Part shown: one piece after another, positions 9,739 through 18,218 of the stretch
How the letters are laid out: each line of letters begins with the position of its first letter
Position numbering within the stretch: the first letter of the stretch is position 1
Assembly: GCF_009765865.1 (NCBI RefSeq)
Contig: NZ_LMUQ01000025.1
Coordinates: forward strand, 1-64,000
DNA from: Acidisoma sp. L85
GTDB lineage: Bacteria > Pseudomonadota > Alphaproteobacteria > Acetobacterales > Acetobacteraceae
Direction of reading: 5' to 3'
DNA length: 64,000 nt
Translations under genes and position numbers: made by a program
Notes under the pieces: model-generated
Told to the model about the DNA's origin: nothing
Databases searched by the model: none
Seen by the model: only the letters and a program-made list of their open reading frames with translations

Positions 9739-10800
9739 TTACCCGCGCCCAACCAACGCCCCGCTGGCGCGATCGAATACCAGCAGCCCCTCGCCGCGCA
9801 CGACAAATGGAAACGGCGAATCAATGTCGAGATGCGCCACGCTCGGCGAGGGCACCGAAGTTACCAGGGTTTGTCCGCCAGCCTCGAAATACACGACGCA
9901 TTCGGCGCCGAGGTTTTCCATCAGGCGCACCGTCGCTGGCGCACCATCCGCGCGATAGGCAATCTGTTCCGGGCGCGCCACAACGGCGACCTCGCCCACG
10001 AAGTTCGTGGGCGCTGAAAGCGGGAAGTCCACGATCCCGGTGCGGCAAAGCCCACCAGCATCCAGAACCCCGGCCAATACATTGCAGCGGGGGAACCCCA
10101 CCAACTCCGCCGCCCGTAGGTGGCGCGGCGAATGATAGACCTCGGCCACCGGATTGGCTTCGACGACATGCCCGGCGTCGAGCACGATCAGATCCTCGGC
10201 CATAGTAAGCGCCTCCAGACTGTCGGAGGTCACATAGAGGAAGGTCGCGCCCAACTCGGCGCGCATGTCCTTCAGATCCTCCATCAGGCTTTCGCGCAGT
10301 TTGAAGTCCAGGCCGACCAGGGGATCGTCCAATAAGAACAGATCGGCGTTCTTCAGCATCCCCCGCGCGATCGCGGCCCGCTGTTTCTCCCCGCCACTCA
10401 ACTGACTCGGCCGCTTGGACAAAAGCGGATTGATGCCCAGGATCTCGGCGACCTGCCCGACGCGGAGCGCGATCTCGGCGCGGCTCACATGCTGCAACGC
10501 CAGCGGATAGGCGATATTGTCGAAAACGCTGACATGCGGAAACAGCGCGAAAGATTGTGGCACGTAGCCGATGCGGCGCTGGGCGGCAGGAACATCGGTA
10601 ATGTCGCGGTCATCGATCAGGATGCGCCCCTCACTGGGCTGCTCAAGCCCAACCAGCAGGCGCAGCAGCACCGATTTTCCGGCGGCCGGCGGGCCGCACA
10701 GCACCGTCAGCCGCTGCGACGCGACCTCCACCGTCACATCGTCGAGCGCCTTGACACCCCGATACGATTGGCTGACGCCTTGCAGACGGACCCGACTCAT
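9739..10800 (-). CDS. ABC transporter ATPase, MalK/UgpC-like, with degenerate Walker B and H-loop
   Basis: 353-aa partner ATPase of the same importer, with a C-terminal TOBE-like domain. Walker A reads GPPAAGKS (about 36-43) and the signature is canonical, LSGGEKQR. Walker B is LFLLDDP, with Asp in place of the catalytic Glu, and the H-loop is YVTSDSLEA, with Ser in place of the switch His. By established ABC mechanism both changes should cripple hydrolysis at the site formed by this subunit's own Walker motifs, while it still donates a good signature to its partner. Its start overlaps the stop of the small membrane-protein gene by four bases (ATGA). Confidence 0.9.
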   Translation of the reverse strand: MSRVRLQGVSQSYRGVKALDDVTVEVASQRLTVLCGPPAAGKSVLLRLLVGLEQPSEGRILIDDRDITDVPAAQRRIGYVPQSFALFPHVSVFDNIAYPLALQHVSRAEIALRVGQVAEILGINPLLSKRPSQLSGGEKQRAAIARGMLKNADLFLLDDPLVGLDFKLRESLMEDLKDMRAELGATFLYVTSDSLEALTMAEDLIVLDAGHVVEANPVAEVYHSPRHLRAAELVGFPRCNVLAGVLDAGGLCRTGIVDFPLSAPTNFVGEVAVVARPEQIAYRADGAPATVRLMENLGAECVVYFEAGGQTLVTSVPSPSVAHLDIDSPFPFVVRGEGLLVFDRASGALVGRG

Positions 10801-11072
10801 CCGCCGAGCCGCGCCAGATAGGGCACCAGCAGGATGCCGGCCACGAACACAACCGCGACGATCGCGAGCAACACCAATGTCAGGCGCAAGGCCCGGCCGA
10901 GCCCCGCCGTGCGCGGAAGATTACCCACCGCGATGTTCAGGATCGTCGCCACGATCACGGTCAGCAGCCCAAGCTGGTAGCCGCCAAAACTCCACTGCTG
11001 CACGATAAGCAGGAAGCCCAGACCCATGATGAGGATCAGCGCCAGTTCGGCGCGAGGCACGATACCGCGCAT
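10797..11072 (-). CDS. Small three-helix membrane protein encoded within the ABC transporter genes
   Basis: 91-aa hydrophobic protein with three probable transmembrane segments (about 9-25, 32-52 and 63-85) and a short basic loop NLPRTAGLGRALR between helices 2 and 3. I do not recognise its family. It sits where the glycerol GlpSTPQUV systems also encode a small membrane protein (GlpU), but its sequence does not look like the DUF2160 type I would expect there. The start overlaps the stop of the preceding permease gene (TAATG) and its stop overlaps the next ATPase start (ATGA). It is therefore translated with the transporter and may be an accessory subunit. Confidence 0.8.
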   Translation of the reverse strand: MRGIVPRAELALILIMGLGFLLIVQQWSFGGYQLGLLTVIVATILNIAVGNLPRTAGLGRALRLTLVLLAIVAVVFVAGILLVPYLARLGG

Positions 11073-11905
11073 TACACTTCCCCGCGCACGGTGCCGAAGG
11101 TCATCCCTACCAACAAGTAGCGCTGGAAGAAATACACCACGAGTATAGGCGGAACGATGTAGACGGAGGTCAGCGCCGAGATAAACGTCCAGTCCACGCC
11201 ACCATTGGAATACAGCCCGCTGGCGAGTGCCACCGGAATATTCGACGTAGAGATGCCGCCGATGATGTAGTTGAACAGGAACTCATTCCACACGAAGATG
11301 AAGTTGAAGATCGATGCCGCGATCACGCCAGGCATCACCTGCGGCAAAATCGTGCGAGTAATGATCCGCAGCCAGGAGGCTCCGTTGACGATGCCCGTCT
11401 CATCGAAGCGCGGCGACACGCCGTCGATGAAGCCCTTCAGGATCCAAACGGAAAACGGGATCGAAAACATCGCGTAGAACAGGATCATACCGGCATAGGT
11501 ATCCTTCCACCCGAATCCTACATACATCAGATACACGGGCAGGATTGCAGCCGAGCCCGGCAGCATGCGGATCGACAGCAGCAGGAACATCAGGAAGTTG
11601 GTTCCCGGCGGTTTGAACCGCGAGAACGAAAACGCCGCCAGGAAAGACACCGCGACAGCGATCAGCACCGCAGCCACCGACAGCACCACGCTGTTGAACA
11701 ACTGGTGTGGAAAGGAGGCGCTTGAGAAAAGCTTTGTGTAATTCGCGATCGTCGGCGTGAAAATCAGTTTTGGCGGTACGGCGAGAATCTGGTCGGCCGT
11801 CTTGAACGAGGACAACACGATCCAGAAGATCGGCGCGAAGAAGATCAGTGCCACCAGCCAAAGCAGCGCGTGATAGGCATGTTCGCGCCAACTGGTCGGC
11901 CTCAT
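11072..11905 (-). CDS. ABC transporter permease, MalG-like
   Basis: 277-aa inner-membrane permease with six predicted helices, one of two permeases of the polyol-type importer. The N-terminal helix LLWLVALIFFAPIFWIVLSS and following SFKT are typical of MalG/UgpE-like subunits. The EAA coupling loop is well kept: DETGIVNGASWLRI...ILPQVMPG. The ATG at 11905 overlaps the stop of the upstream permease gene by four bases (ATGA), which fixes the start; the longer frame to 12007 lies inside that gene. Confidence 0.92.
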   Translation of the reverse strand: MRPTSWREHAYHALLWLVALIFFAPIFWIVLSSFKTADQILAVPPKLIFTPTIANYTKLFSSASFPHQLFNSVVLSVAAVLIAVAVSFLAAFSFSRFKPPGTNFLMFLLLSIRMLPGSAAILPVYLMYVGFGWKDTYAGMILFYAMFSIPFSVWILKGFIDGVSPRFDETGIVNGASWLRIITRTILPQVMPGVIAASIFNFIFVWNEFLFNYIIGGISTSNIPVALASGLYSNGGVDWTFISALTSVYIVPPILVVYFFQRYLLVGMTFGTVRGEV

Positions 11906-12876
11906 GATTCTGCCTCCCGCCGCTCGCGCCAGTGCAGCACAAAGATGAAGGTCGCGGTGAAAGCGATGGATATCAGCAGCAGGATCACCGCAAGCGCCGA
12001 GGACCACCCCATGTTGAACGCCTCGAAGGCCCGCCGATACAGCGTCATCGCCACGAGCTGAGTGGCGGAGCCGGGGCCGCCATAAGTCATGTCGTAGATC
12101 AGGTCCATGGTCTTGAAGGCATCGATCGTGCGCAGCAGTATTCCGAGCATCAGGATGAACTTGCCGTGGTGCAGTACGATCAGCCGCAGCCGCTGATGCC
12201 AGGCGAGCCGGTCGATCTCGGCCGCCTCTAGCTCAGCCTTCGGTACCGAGGCCAGGGCGGCCAAGGTCATCAGCACCATGAACGGCGTCCACATCCAGAC
12301 ATCGACGCCGAGAACGGCCGCGAAAGCCACCCGGCCGTCGCCAAGAAAATCGACGCTGGAAAAGCCGAGCCCTCGAATAGCGCTGTTCAAGACGCCAAAA
12401 GTCGGATCGTAGATCAGCCGCCAGAAGGTGCCCGCCGCCACCGGCGTCAGCACCATCGGTGAAAACAACATGGTGAGCGCGATCCGCCGCCCCGGCAGCC
12501 GGTGGCTGTTCCAGAACAATAGCCCGAGCGCCATGCCCAGCAAGGTCTCGGTGACGACGGCGAAAAACACGAACAGAAAAGTGCGGCTGAGATCAATCCA
12601 GACTCCGGAATCGTTCAGGATCGACCTGTAGTTGTAGAGGCCGGCGAAACGCGGTGGCCGGCCGCTCGTGAGTGAGAACCGATAGAAGCCGAGGCCCAGG
12701 AGCCACAGCGTTGGGATCAGGTTCCAGACGATGAAGAAGATCAGAACGGGTGCCAGCAACAGAAACGGCAATACGTCGCGCCGCCCAAGGAAACGGGTGA
12801 AGCCCTCCCAGGGTCCTGTGCTGGCGACCGGCGCGTCACGCGACTGGTTGATGGTCGCGGGCGCGCCGGGCTCCAT
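11902..12876 (-). CDS. ABC transporter permease, MalF/UgpA-like
   Basis: 324-aa permease with an N-terminal cytoplasmic tail and six helices. The segment LLLAPVLIFFIVWNLIPTLWLL marks the first helix and GGPGSATQ the usual loop before the last helices. The EAA coupling loop (EAAEIDRLAWHQRLR...) keeps the acidic start, but the conserved glycine and the LPxxxP end are lost (IVLHHGKF). The coupling to one ATPase may thus be non-standard, in line with the unequal ATPases. The gene follows the binding-protein gene after two bases. Confidence 0.9.
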   Translation of the reverse strand: MEPGAPATINQSRDAPVASTGPWEGFTRFLGRRDVLPFLLLAPVLIFFIVWNLIPTLWLLGLGFYRFSLTSGRPPRFAGLYNYRSILNDSGVWIDLSRTFLFVFFAVVTETLLGMALGLLFWNSHRLPGRRIALTMLFSPMVLTPVAAGTFWRLIYDPTFGVLNSAIRGLGFSSVDFLGDGRVAFAAVLGVDVWMWTPFMVLMTLAALASVPKAELEAAEIDRLAWHQRLRLIVLHHGKFILMLGILLRTIDAFKTMDLIYDMTYGGPGSATQLVAMTLYRRAFEAFNMGWSSALAVILLLISIAFTATFIFVLHWRERREAES

Positions 12877-12878
12877 CG

Positions 12879-14378
12879 TTACAGCCGGATACCGCTGCAG
12901 GCCCCGGTGGGTTCGGTCTGCGCGGTGCCCTCGTCATACAGGATACCCTGCTGCTTGCAGGCGATATATTTCAGCACCTTCGCTGGGTCCTTGAGCTCGC
13001 CGGTCATGTAGCCGGTCCAGCCTTCCTGCTGAACCGCGAGCATCTCGGCATATCGAGGATCGTGCCAGAAGTCGCTGCTGCGCTCGAGCATATACTTATA
13101 GGTACGGTTCCACGGATAGATGTCGTCGAAGCCCGGGCTGGTGAGCGTCGCCTTGTCGCAAGGCAAGCCACCACGCTTGAGGTAGTTCGCAGCGGTCTCC
13201 GGCAGATACCACCAGCGCATGAAGTCGAGCGCCACGCGCATATGGGCTTTATCGTTGAACGCGTTGATCACCCAGGGCTGGCCACCGATGACATAATTCC
13301 GGTTGAGCTTGCCGCTGGCATCCTTGAAGCCCGGCGGCGGCACGACCATCACCTTGCCCTTGAGGGCATCCGGCACCATCGTTGCGCCGGTCGCGACCCA
13401 CTGCCAGGCCGCGAAGACCTTGCCTTGGGTGAAGGCATCGACCACCTGGGCGATAAAGTAATTCAGCGCACCGGGCGGGTTCCATTGCAGCATGGACTTG
13501 TAGAGTTCCATGGCTTTGGCGTTCAGCGGCGTGTCCATGATCCCTTCGACCTGGCCGGTCTTCGGATCCCAGATATCGCCACCCATGCTGCGAATGAAGG
13601 AGATCAGCGGGCAGCTCAGAGCGTCATATTCGCGCGAATATTGCATCGCGATGCCGTAATAGCCCTTCTCCGGACGGTTGAAGAAGGCGACGAGCTTCTT
13701 CCAATCGTCCAGGTCCATTTTCTCGAAGTCTTCCCAGGTGCGCGGCATCGGGCTGCCGTATTTCGCCTGGTATGCCTCCGCCTCGCCAGGCGCCTCGAGC
13801 CAGTCCTTGCGAATGAAGATGCCCTCGATGTCGCCGACCTGCGGAAATCCATAGAGACTATTCGTTCCGTCCGGATAGACCTGATAGGCTTGGCGCACGA
13901 CAGGCGCATACCACTCGATATCAAGCGACTTGTCCTGAGCGATGATGTCGTTGAGCTTGACGATCCATTTCGGCGTCGCAAGCGCCCCGAGCCATTGGCT
14001 GTCGCTGATGATGATGTTGTATTCCTGGCTCTTCGTTGCCAGCGACGTTGCGGCCTTCTGGAACAGCGCGCCGAATGGCGCCCCGGCGAAGGAGAAGGTA
14101 ACGTCGTAATTATAACGATCCTTCACGTATCTCGCGAAATCCGGAGACATGTCGACGCCGAGGCTGCTTGGTAGCCAGCCCGCGACGCCCAGGATCGACA
14201 TATGAATCGACTGGCCCGCCAGCGGGTGCGGTTCCTTGCCAGCGGCGCGCGCGATATTCGGCACATACAAAGCGGCGGCGCCTAATGCCGCGGCCCCAGT
14301 CAGAAGTGTACGGCGCGGCAAGGACGCCGCCTCGTTCGGCGATATCAGGCTAGGCAAAGCAGGCTCTTTTGTAGCCAT
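12879..14378 (-). CDS. Tat-exported ABC solute-binding protein (polyol/sugar type)
   Basis: 499-aa extracellular solute-binding protein. An N-terminal twin-arginine signal (LPRRTLLTGAAALGAAAL, arginines near 22-23) ends near ARAAG, so the protein is predicted to be exported folded. The mature part has the two-lobe family-1 layout, with SDSQWLGALATPKW, FPQVGDIEGIFIRKDW and a C-terminal WWYLPETAANYLKRGGLP. The ATG at 14378 is preceded by AAGAAGGGG; the frame to 14453 has no similar site. It is larger than typical MalE proteins and nearer to the large binding proteins of GlpSTPQUV-like systems. Ligand not assignable. Confidence 0.9.
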   Translation of the reverse strand: MATKEPALPSLISPNEAASLPRRTLLTGAAALGAAALYVPNIARAAGKEPHPLAGQSIHMSILGVAGWLPSSLGVDMSPDFARYVKDRYNYDVTFSFAGAPFGALFQKAATSLATKSQEYNIIISDSQWLGALATPKWIVKLNDIIAQDKSLDIEWYAPVVRQAYQVYPDGTNSLYGFPQVGDIEGIFIRKDWLEAPGEAEAYQAKYGSPMPRTWEDFEKMDLDDWKKLVAFFNRPEKGYYGIAMQYSREYDALSCPLISFIRSMGGDIWDPKTGQVEGIMDTPLNAKAMELYKSMLQWNPPGALNYFIAQVVDAFTQGKVFAAWQWVATGATMVPDALKGKVMVVPPPGFKDASGKLNRNYVIGGQPWVINAFNDKAHMRVALDFMRWWYLPETAANYLKRGGLPCDKATLTSPGFDDIYPWNRTYKYMLERSSDFWHDPRYAEMLAVQQEGWTGYMTGELKDPAKVLKYIACKQQGILYDEGTAQTEPTGACSGIRL

Positions 14379-14483
14379 GGCCCATTTCCCCTTCTTATGT
14401 GGTCCGCTGCGCGGATCCTTTATTGCTTGGAACGCTAGACGGTCACCGATCAAACTGCAACGTCACCAATCGAGCCCAAGGTA

Positions 14484-15476
14484 TTACATCCCCCATCGCA
14501 GCCCAGGCGTATGCACGGGCGCATCCCAGAGGGCGACCATATCGCGATCCAGCGCGGAAACCGTCAGCGAGCAGCCCGCCATATCGAGCGCAGTCACGTA
14601 GCTGCCCACAAGCGAACGGATCACGGTCAGGCCTCGCTCCTCCAGCCTGGTCCGCGCGGCATGATACATGACGTATAATTCCATGAGCGGCGTGCCGCCG
14701 AAGCCGTTGACGAACAGCAGCACCTCGCCACGCGCCTGTCCCAGATCATCAACAATGGCCGCCACCATGTCGCGCGCCAGCGCGTCGGCACCGGCGAGCT
14801 TTGCCCGCCGCCGCCCCGGCTCGCCATGAATGCCAACGCCTATCTCGATCTCGTCCTCACCGAGCACGAAAGTCGGCTTGCCGGCCGCGGGCACTGTGCA
14901 GCTGGTGAGCGCCACGCCCATCGATCGCGTCGCCTTGTTGACCCGCTCGCCCAGCGCGCGGCAGGCGGCCAGATCCTCGCCCCGCTCGGCGGCGGCACCT
15001 ACGATCTTTTCCACGACCAGGGTGCCCGCAACGCCGCGTCGCCCGTTCGAGAAAGTCGACATCTCAACCGCCACGTCATCGTCGATCAGCACAGTCTCGA
15101 TCCGCCGCCCGGCGGCATCCATTTCACGGGCCATGTCAAAGTTCATGACGTCGCCCTCGTAATTCTTGACGATGAACAGCAGCCCTGCCCCGGTATCGAC
15201 GGCTTCGGCCGCCGCCATCATCTGGTCTGGCGTCGGCGACGTGAACACCTGCCCCGGACACGCCGCGTCCAGCATGCCATACCCAACGAAGCCCGCATGC
15301 AGCGGCTCATGGCCACTGCCGCCGCCAGAAATCAGACCGACCTTGCCCGGCTTCGACTTAACGCGGCGAACAAACTTGCGTCCCTCCCCCAGCACGACCA
15401 AATCGGCATGAGCTGCCGCGAAACCGTCGAGGCTCTCGGCAAGCACTGTCTCCGGCGCGTTGATGAGCTTCTTCAT
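14484..15476 (-). CDS. dhaK: Dihydroxyacetone kinase-type subunit DhaK
   Basis: 330-aa ketose-binding subunit of a DhaK-DhaL kinase. It has the glycine-rich LISGGGSGHEPLHAG (49-63) and the active-site His217 in GIHGEPGR, which in characterised DhaK forms a covalent hemiaminal with the substrate carbonyl, as well as NYEGDVMNF and DDVAV. DHA is the classical substrate, but close relatives phosphorylate erythrulose and related short ketoses. The Gfo/Idh dehydrogenase and epimerases in this operon make such alternatives realistic. Its ATG overlaps the dhaL stop by four bases (ATGA). No dhaM gene is seen. Confidence 0.92.
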   Translation of the reverse strand: MKKLINAPETVLAESLDGFAAAHADLVVLGEGRKFVRRVKSKPGKVGLISGGGSGHEPLHAGFVGYGMLDAACPGQVFTSPTPDQMMAAAEAVDTGAGLLFIVKNYEGDVMNFDMAREMDAAGRRIETVLIDDDVAVEMSTFSNGRRGVAGTLVVEKIVGAAAERGEDLAACRALGERVNKATRSMGVALTSCTVPAAGKPTFVLGEDEIEIGVGIHGEPGRRRAKLAGADALARDMVAAIVDDLGQARGEVLLFVNGFGGTPLMELYVMYHAARTRLEERGLTVIRSLVGSYVTALDMAGCSLTVSALDRDMVALWDAPVHTPGLRWGM

Positions 15477-16078
15477 GGCGTCTCCTCCACAACTCCGCAG
15501 ATCGCAGCGACAATGAGCGCGGCGGACCGGGCGCCCGCATCCATCCCGCCCACACTGCGCTCGCCCAGGAAAGACGCCCGACCGCGCACCGCCTGCATCC
15601 CGGCAGTCGCCTCGGCGGCGGCATGAGCCACAGCCGGCAGGTCGGTGGCATCGCCATGCAAGGCCGTGGCTACCGGCCCCAACACATCCAGCATCGTCTT
15701 GTGCCCAAACTCGGCCTTACCCCGCGCCCGCACGGCCGCGACGGCGGCATCCATCGCGGCAGCGGCGTCCGCCCTAGTCGGCGCCTCGGGAAGAACCTTG
15801 CCGGCGGCCATGAAGGCCGTGCCGAAAATCGCGCCGGATGCACCGCCCACCGTCATGACCAGCGTGCGACCAACCTCTTGCACAGCCTCCGGCAATGGCT
15901 TGGCGGCGATATCATCCAGCTTGGCCGTGACCGCCCCGAAGCCACGGTTCATGTTCAGCCCATGGTCCCCATCGCCCTGGGCCGCATCGATCGCCGTGAG
16001 TTCCTCAGCGTGGAGCGCGATCGTCTCGGCCACAGCCTCGATCAGACGCCGCCGCATGGTCTCGTCGATCTGCACACC
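15473..16078 (-). CDS. dhaL: Dihydroxyacetone kinase-type subunit DhaL
   Basis: About 201-aa nucleotide-binding subunit that transfers phosphate to the ketose held by DhaK. The AxQGDGDHGLNMNRGF motif supplies the metal-binding aspartates, and GGASGAIFGTAFMAAGK is the usual glycine-rich segment. I favour the GTG at 16078 because GGAGG lies five bases upstream; the ATG at 16057 and a GTG at 16102 are alternatives. In PTS-linked systems DhaL keeps ADP bound and is recharged by DhaM; in others ATP is used directly. Without dhaM in the window the donor is unknown. Confidence 0.9.
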   Translation of the reverse strand, partial: GVQIDETMRRRLIEAVAETIALHAEELTAIDAAQGDGDHGLNMNRGFGAVTAKLDDIAAKPLPEAVQEVGRTLVMTVGGASGAIFGTAFMAAGKVLPEAPTRADAAAAMDAAVAAVRARGKAEFGHKTMLDVLGPVATALHGDATDLPAVAHAAAEATAGMQAVRGRASFLGERSVGGMDAGARSAALIVAAICGVVEETP

Positions 16079-16152
16079 GCCCTCCGCATTCTTATTTTGC
16101 ACGAGCGTGACCGAAGGGCCCTGCGAGAGCAAGCCTGTTCGATGATGTGGGA

Positions 16153-17022
16153 CTAAACGGCGCGGGAGGGCTGTCCCGCCCTCGCCCATTGCTCGCGCAG
16201 GAAATCATGGCCGAACTGGATGACTTCCTCATCGGAGGGAAAGAAGTCCCGCCAGACCCGCGTGGCCGCCGCCACTTCGGGAAGCGCGCGGCCAAACGCC
16301 TCGATCACGTGCCAACCGTCATAGCCAGCCCCGCGTAACGCCGCGAAGGTCGCTGCCCAGGGCACATGACCCTTGCCGGGCGTGCCCCGGTCATTCTCCG
16401 AGAGATGGACGTGGCTGATTCTACCGATATGCGGCGCGATTACGCCGACAGGATCTTTTTCCTCGATATTGGCGTGAAAAGTGTCGTACAGCAGCCCGTA
16501 ATTTGGTTGTTGAACCTCATCCACGATGGCCGCAGCCGACGAAACCGTATTCGTCACGTAACACTCGAAACGATTCAACGGCTCGACGGCAAGCCGGATA
16601 TTGCGGGCGGCCGCGTATTGGGCCGCAGCGCGATGAACCTCAACAACGCGATGTATTTCGTCTTGCGTGGGCGGCTCACCGGTAAAGACGCCAAGCGGCT
16701 GATAGAACGGACCGCACAACACCTCGCCACCCGCAGCCTCGATGCAGTCGATCGCCCACTTCAAATGTGCCAGGCCCGCCTCGCGCACCGCCGGATCACT
16801 GCTTGTGCAACTGCGAGCCTCATCCGGAATGACGGTGATGCCGGTGCAGCGCAATCCGCTATCCCGCACCACCTGGCCGACCCGCCGACAGTGTTCGGGC
16901 GTACCATCGAATAGCGGCAACTCCACGCCGTCATAGCCGATCTTCTTCAGCCGCTCGAAACGCGGAAAGATTGCCTCGGTGACTGATGGTGTCCACAGCA
17001 GCATATTGAAACCGAGGAGCAT
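16153..17022 (-). CDS. D-tagatose 3-epimerase-like sugar isomerase/epimerase (TIM barrel)
   Basis: 289-aa TIM-barrel enzyme of the xylose-isomerase-like superfamily. The metal-binding set of the D-tagatose/D-psicose 3-epimerase family is complete and at the expected spacing: Glu147 (EPLNRFE), Asp180 (LYDTFHANIEE), His206 (HVHLSEND) and Glu241 (VIEAFG). It most likely interconverts ketoses, or a keto-glycoside as in the YcjR group. The ATG at 17022 opens directly with the first strand (MLLGFNMLLW). It is co-transcribed with the Gfo/Idh gene (15-base gap) and lies 75 bases ahead of dhaL. Confidence 0.88.
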   Translation of the reverse strand: MLLGFNMLLWTPSVTEAIFPRFERLKKIGYDGVELPLFDGTPEHCRRVGQVVRDSGLRCTGITVIPDEARSCTSSDPAVREAGLAHLKWAIDCIEAAGGEVLCGPFYQPLGVFTGEPPTQDEIHRVVEVHRAAAQYAAARNIRLAVEPLNRFECYVTNTVSSAAAIVDEVQQPNYGLLYDTFHANIEEKDPVGVIAPHIGRISHVHLSENDRGTPGKGHVPWAATFAALRGAGYDGWHVIEAFGRALPEVAAATRVWRDFFPSDEEVIQFGHDFLREQWARAGQPSRAV

Positions 17023-17036
17023 GGTGTCAGATCCCT

Positions 17037-18200
17037 CTACGAGGCTGATTGTCCGGTCGCCGCCGGCACCTCGGCCCATTGCCTGTCCCGAGCGGAACGC
17101 AGCACGGCGTCCGTGACGTTATCGGTCGCCAGCGCTTCACGAAAGCTCGGCACAGCGCCCCCCGTTCCGGCTAGCCCCGACAGAAAGTCGGCCATCTGAT
17201 GGATGAAGCTGTGTTCGTATCCAATCTGAAGCCCCGGAACCCACCATTGCTTCATATAAGGATGATCGCCATCGGTTATGTGGATCGACCGCCAACCGCG
17301 CAGCGTGCCGGTGTCGCCATGGTCATAGAAGTCCAGCCTGTGCAGGTCGTGCAGATCCCAAGCAATCGAGCCATGCTCGCCGTTAATCTCCAATGTGTAG
17401 AGCGCCTTGTGACCCCGCGCATAGCGCGTCGCCTCGAAGGTCGCGAGCGAACCGTTGGCGAAGCGCGCCAGGAAGGCAGATGCGTCGTCGATACCAACTG
17501 CCTGCACTTTCCCGGTTTCCACATGCACACGCTGCTTGATAAAAGTCTCGGTCATCGCAGAGACTTCGCTTATTCCCCCGTTCAGCCACATGGCGGTGTC
17601 GATGCAATGTGCGAGCAGGTCGCCGGTAACGCCACTGCCAGCCACTGCGGCGTCAAGACGCCATAACCCGGCACCGCCTTGCGGTAGCTCGCTGGAGATT
17701 GTCCAGTCCTGCAGGAACTTCGCACGGTAGTGGAAGATGCGGCCCAGCCGTCCCTCATCGATGATCTGTTTCGCAAATGTGACCGCCGGAACACGACGAT
17801 AGTTGTACCAGACCATATTCGCGACGCCTGCTTGCTCGACAGCCCGCACCATCGCCTCGCTCTCGGCCACGCTACGGCCGAGCGGCTTTTCGCATGCCAC
17901 CATCTTACCGGCCTTGGCCGCGGCGATCGCGATTTCCGCGTGAGTGCTATTGGGCGTCGCGATGTCGATCAGGTCGATATCGGGCCTTGCCATAAGCGCG
18001 CGCCAGTCAGTCTCGACCGTCTCGTAACCCCAGTTCTCGGCGAAAGTCTTCGCCGTCGCCTCGGTCCTCGCGCAAACCGCTTTCAGCACCACATCTTGCG
18101 GCAGGTCGAAGAACTTACCGACCTGGCGAAAAGCATTGGAATGTGCCCGGCCCATGAAGCCGCAGCCGACCAAACCAACATTGAGCCTCTGCTTTGCCAT
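17037..18200 (-). CDS. Gfo/Idh/MocA-family NAD(P)-dependent oxidoreductase
   Basis: 387-aa dehydrogenase. The N-terminal Rossmann fold has [12 protein letters not shown] (G12-x-G14-x2-G17) and the catalytic motif CEKPLG with Lys105; the C-terminal alpha/beta domain includes a [13 protein letters not shown] segment with the conserved His/Asp pair. Members oxidise a sugar or polyol hydroxyl (inositol, glucose, glucosides). Together with two TIM-barrel isomerases in the same operon, the pattern recalls dehydrogenase-epimerase pairs such as YcjS/YcjR that act through 3-keto sugars. Substrate undetermined. Confidence 0.9.
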   Translation of the reverse strand: MAKQRLNVGLVGCGFMGRAHSNAFRQVGKFFDLPQDVVLKAVCARTEATAKTFAENWGYETVETDWRALMARPDIDLIDIATPNSTHAEIAIAAAKAGKMVACEKPLGRSVAESEAMVRAVEQAGVANMVWYNYRRVPAVTFAKQIIDEGRLGRIFHYRAKFLQDWTISSELPQGGAGLWRLDAAVAGSGVTGDLLAHCIDTAMWLNGGISEVSAMTETFIKQRVHVETGKVQAVGIDDASAFLARFANGSLATFEATRYARGHKALYTLEINGEHGSIAWDLHDLHRLDFYDHGDTGTLRGWRSIHITDGDHPYMKQWWVPGLQIGYEHSFIHQMADFLSGLAGTGGAVPSFREALATDNVTDAVLRSARDRQWAEVPAATGQSAS

Positions 18201-18218
18201 GACGCTGCCTACCCGCCG

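Noticed and set aside
10797-11072. Calling this small membrane protein GlpU (DUF2160) and the system a glycerol transporter
   Set aside because: Position is similar, but the sequence lacks the features I expect of DUF2160; the glycerol assignment would be unsafe.
13062-14174. 370-codon open frame antisense to the solute-binding protein gene
   Set aside because: No family resemblance, no ribosome-binding site, and it is the complement of a well-supported CDS in G+C-rich DNA where such frames are common.
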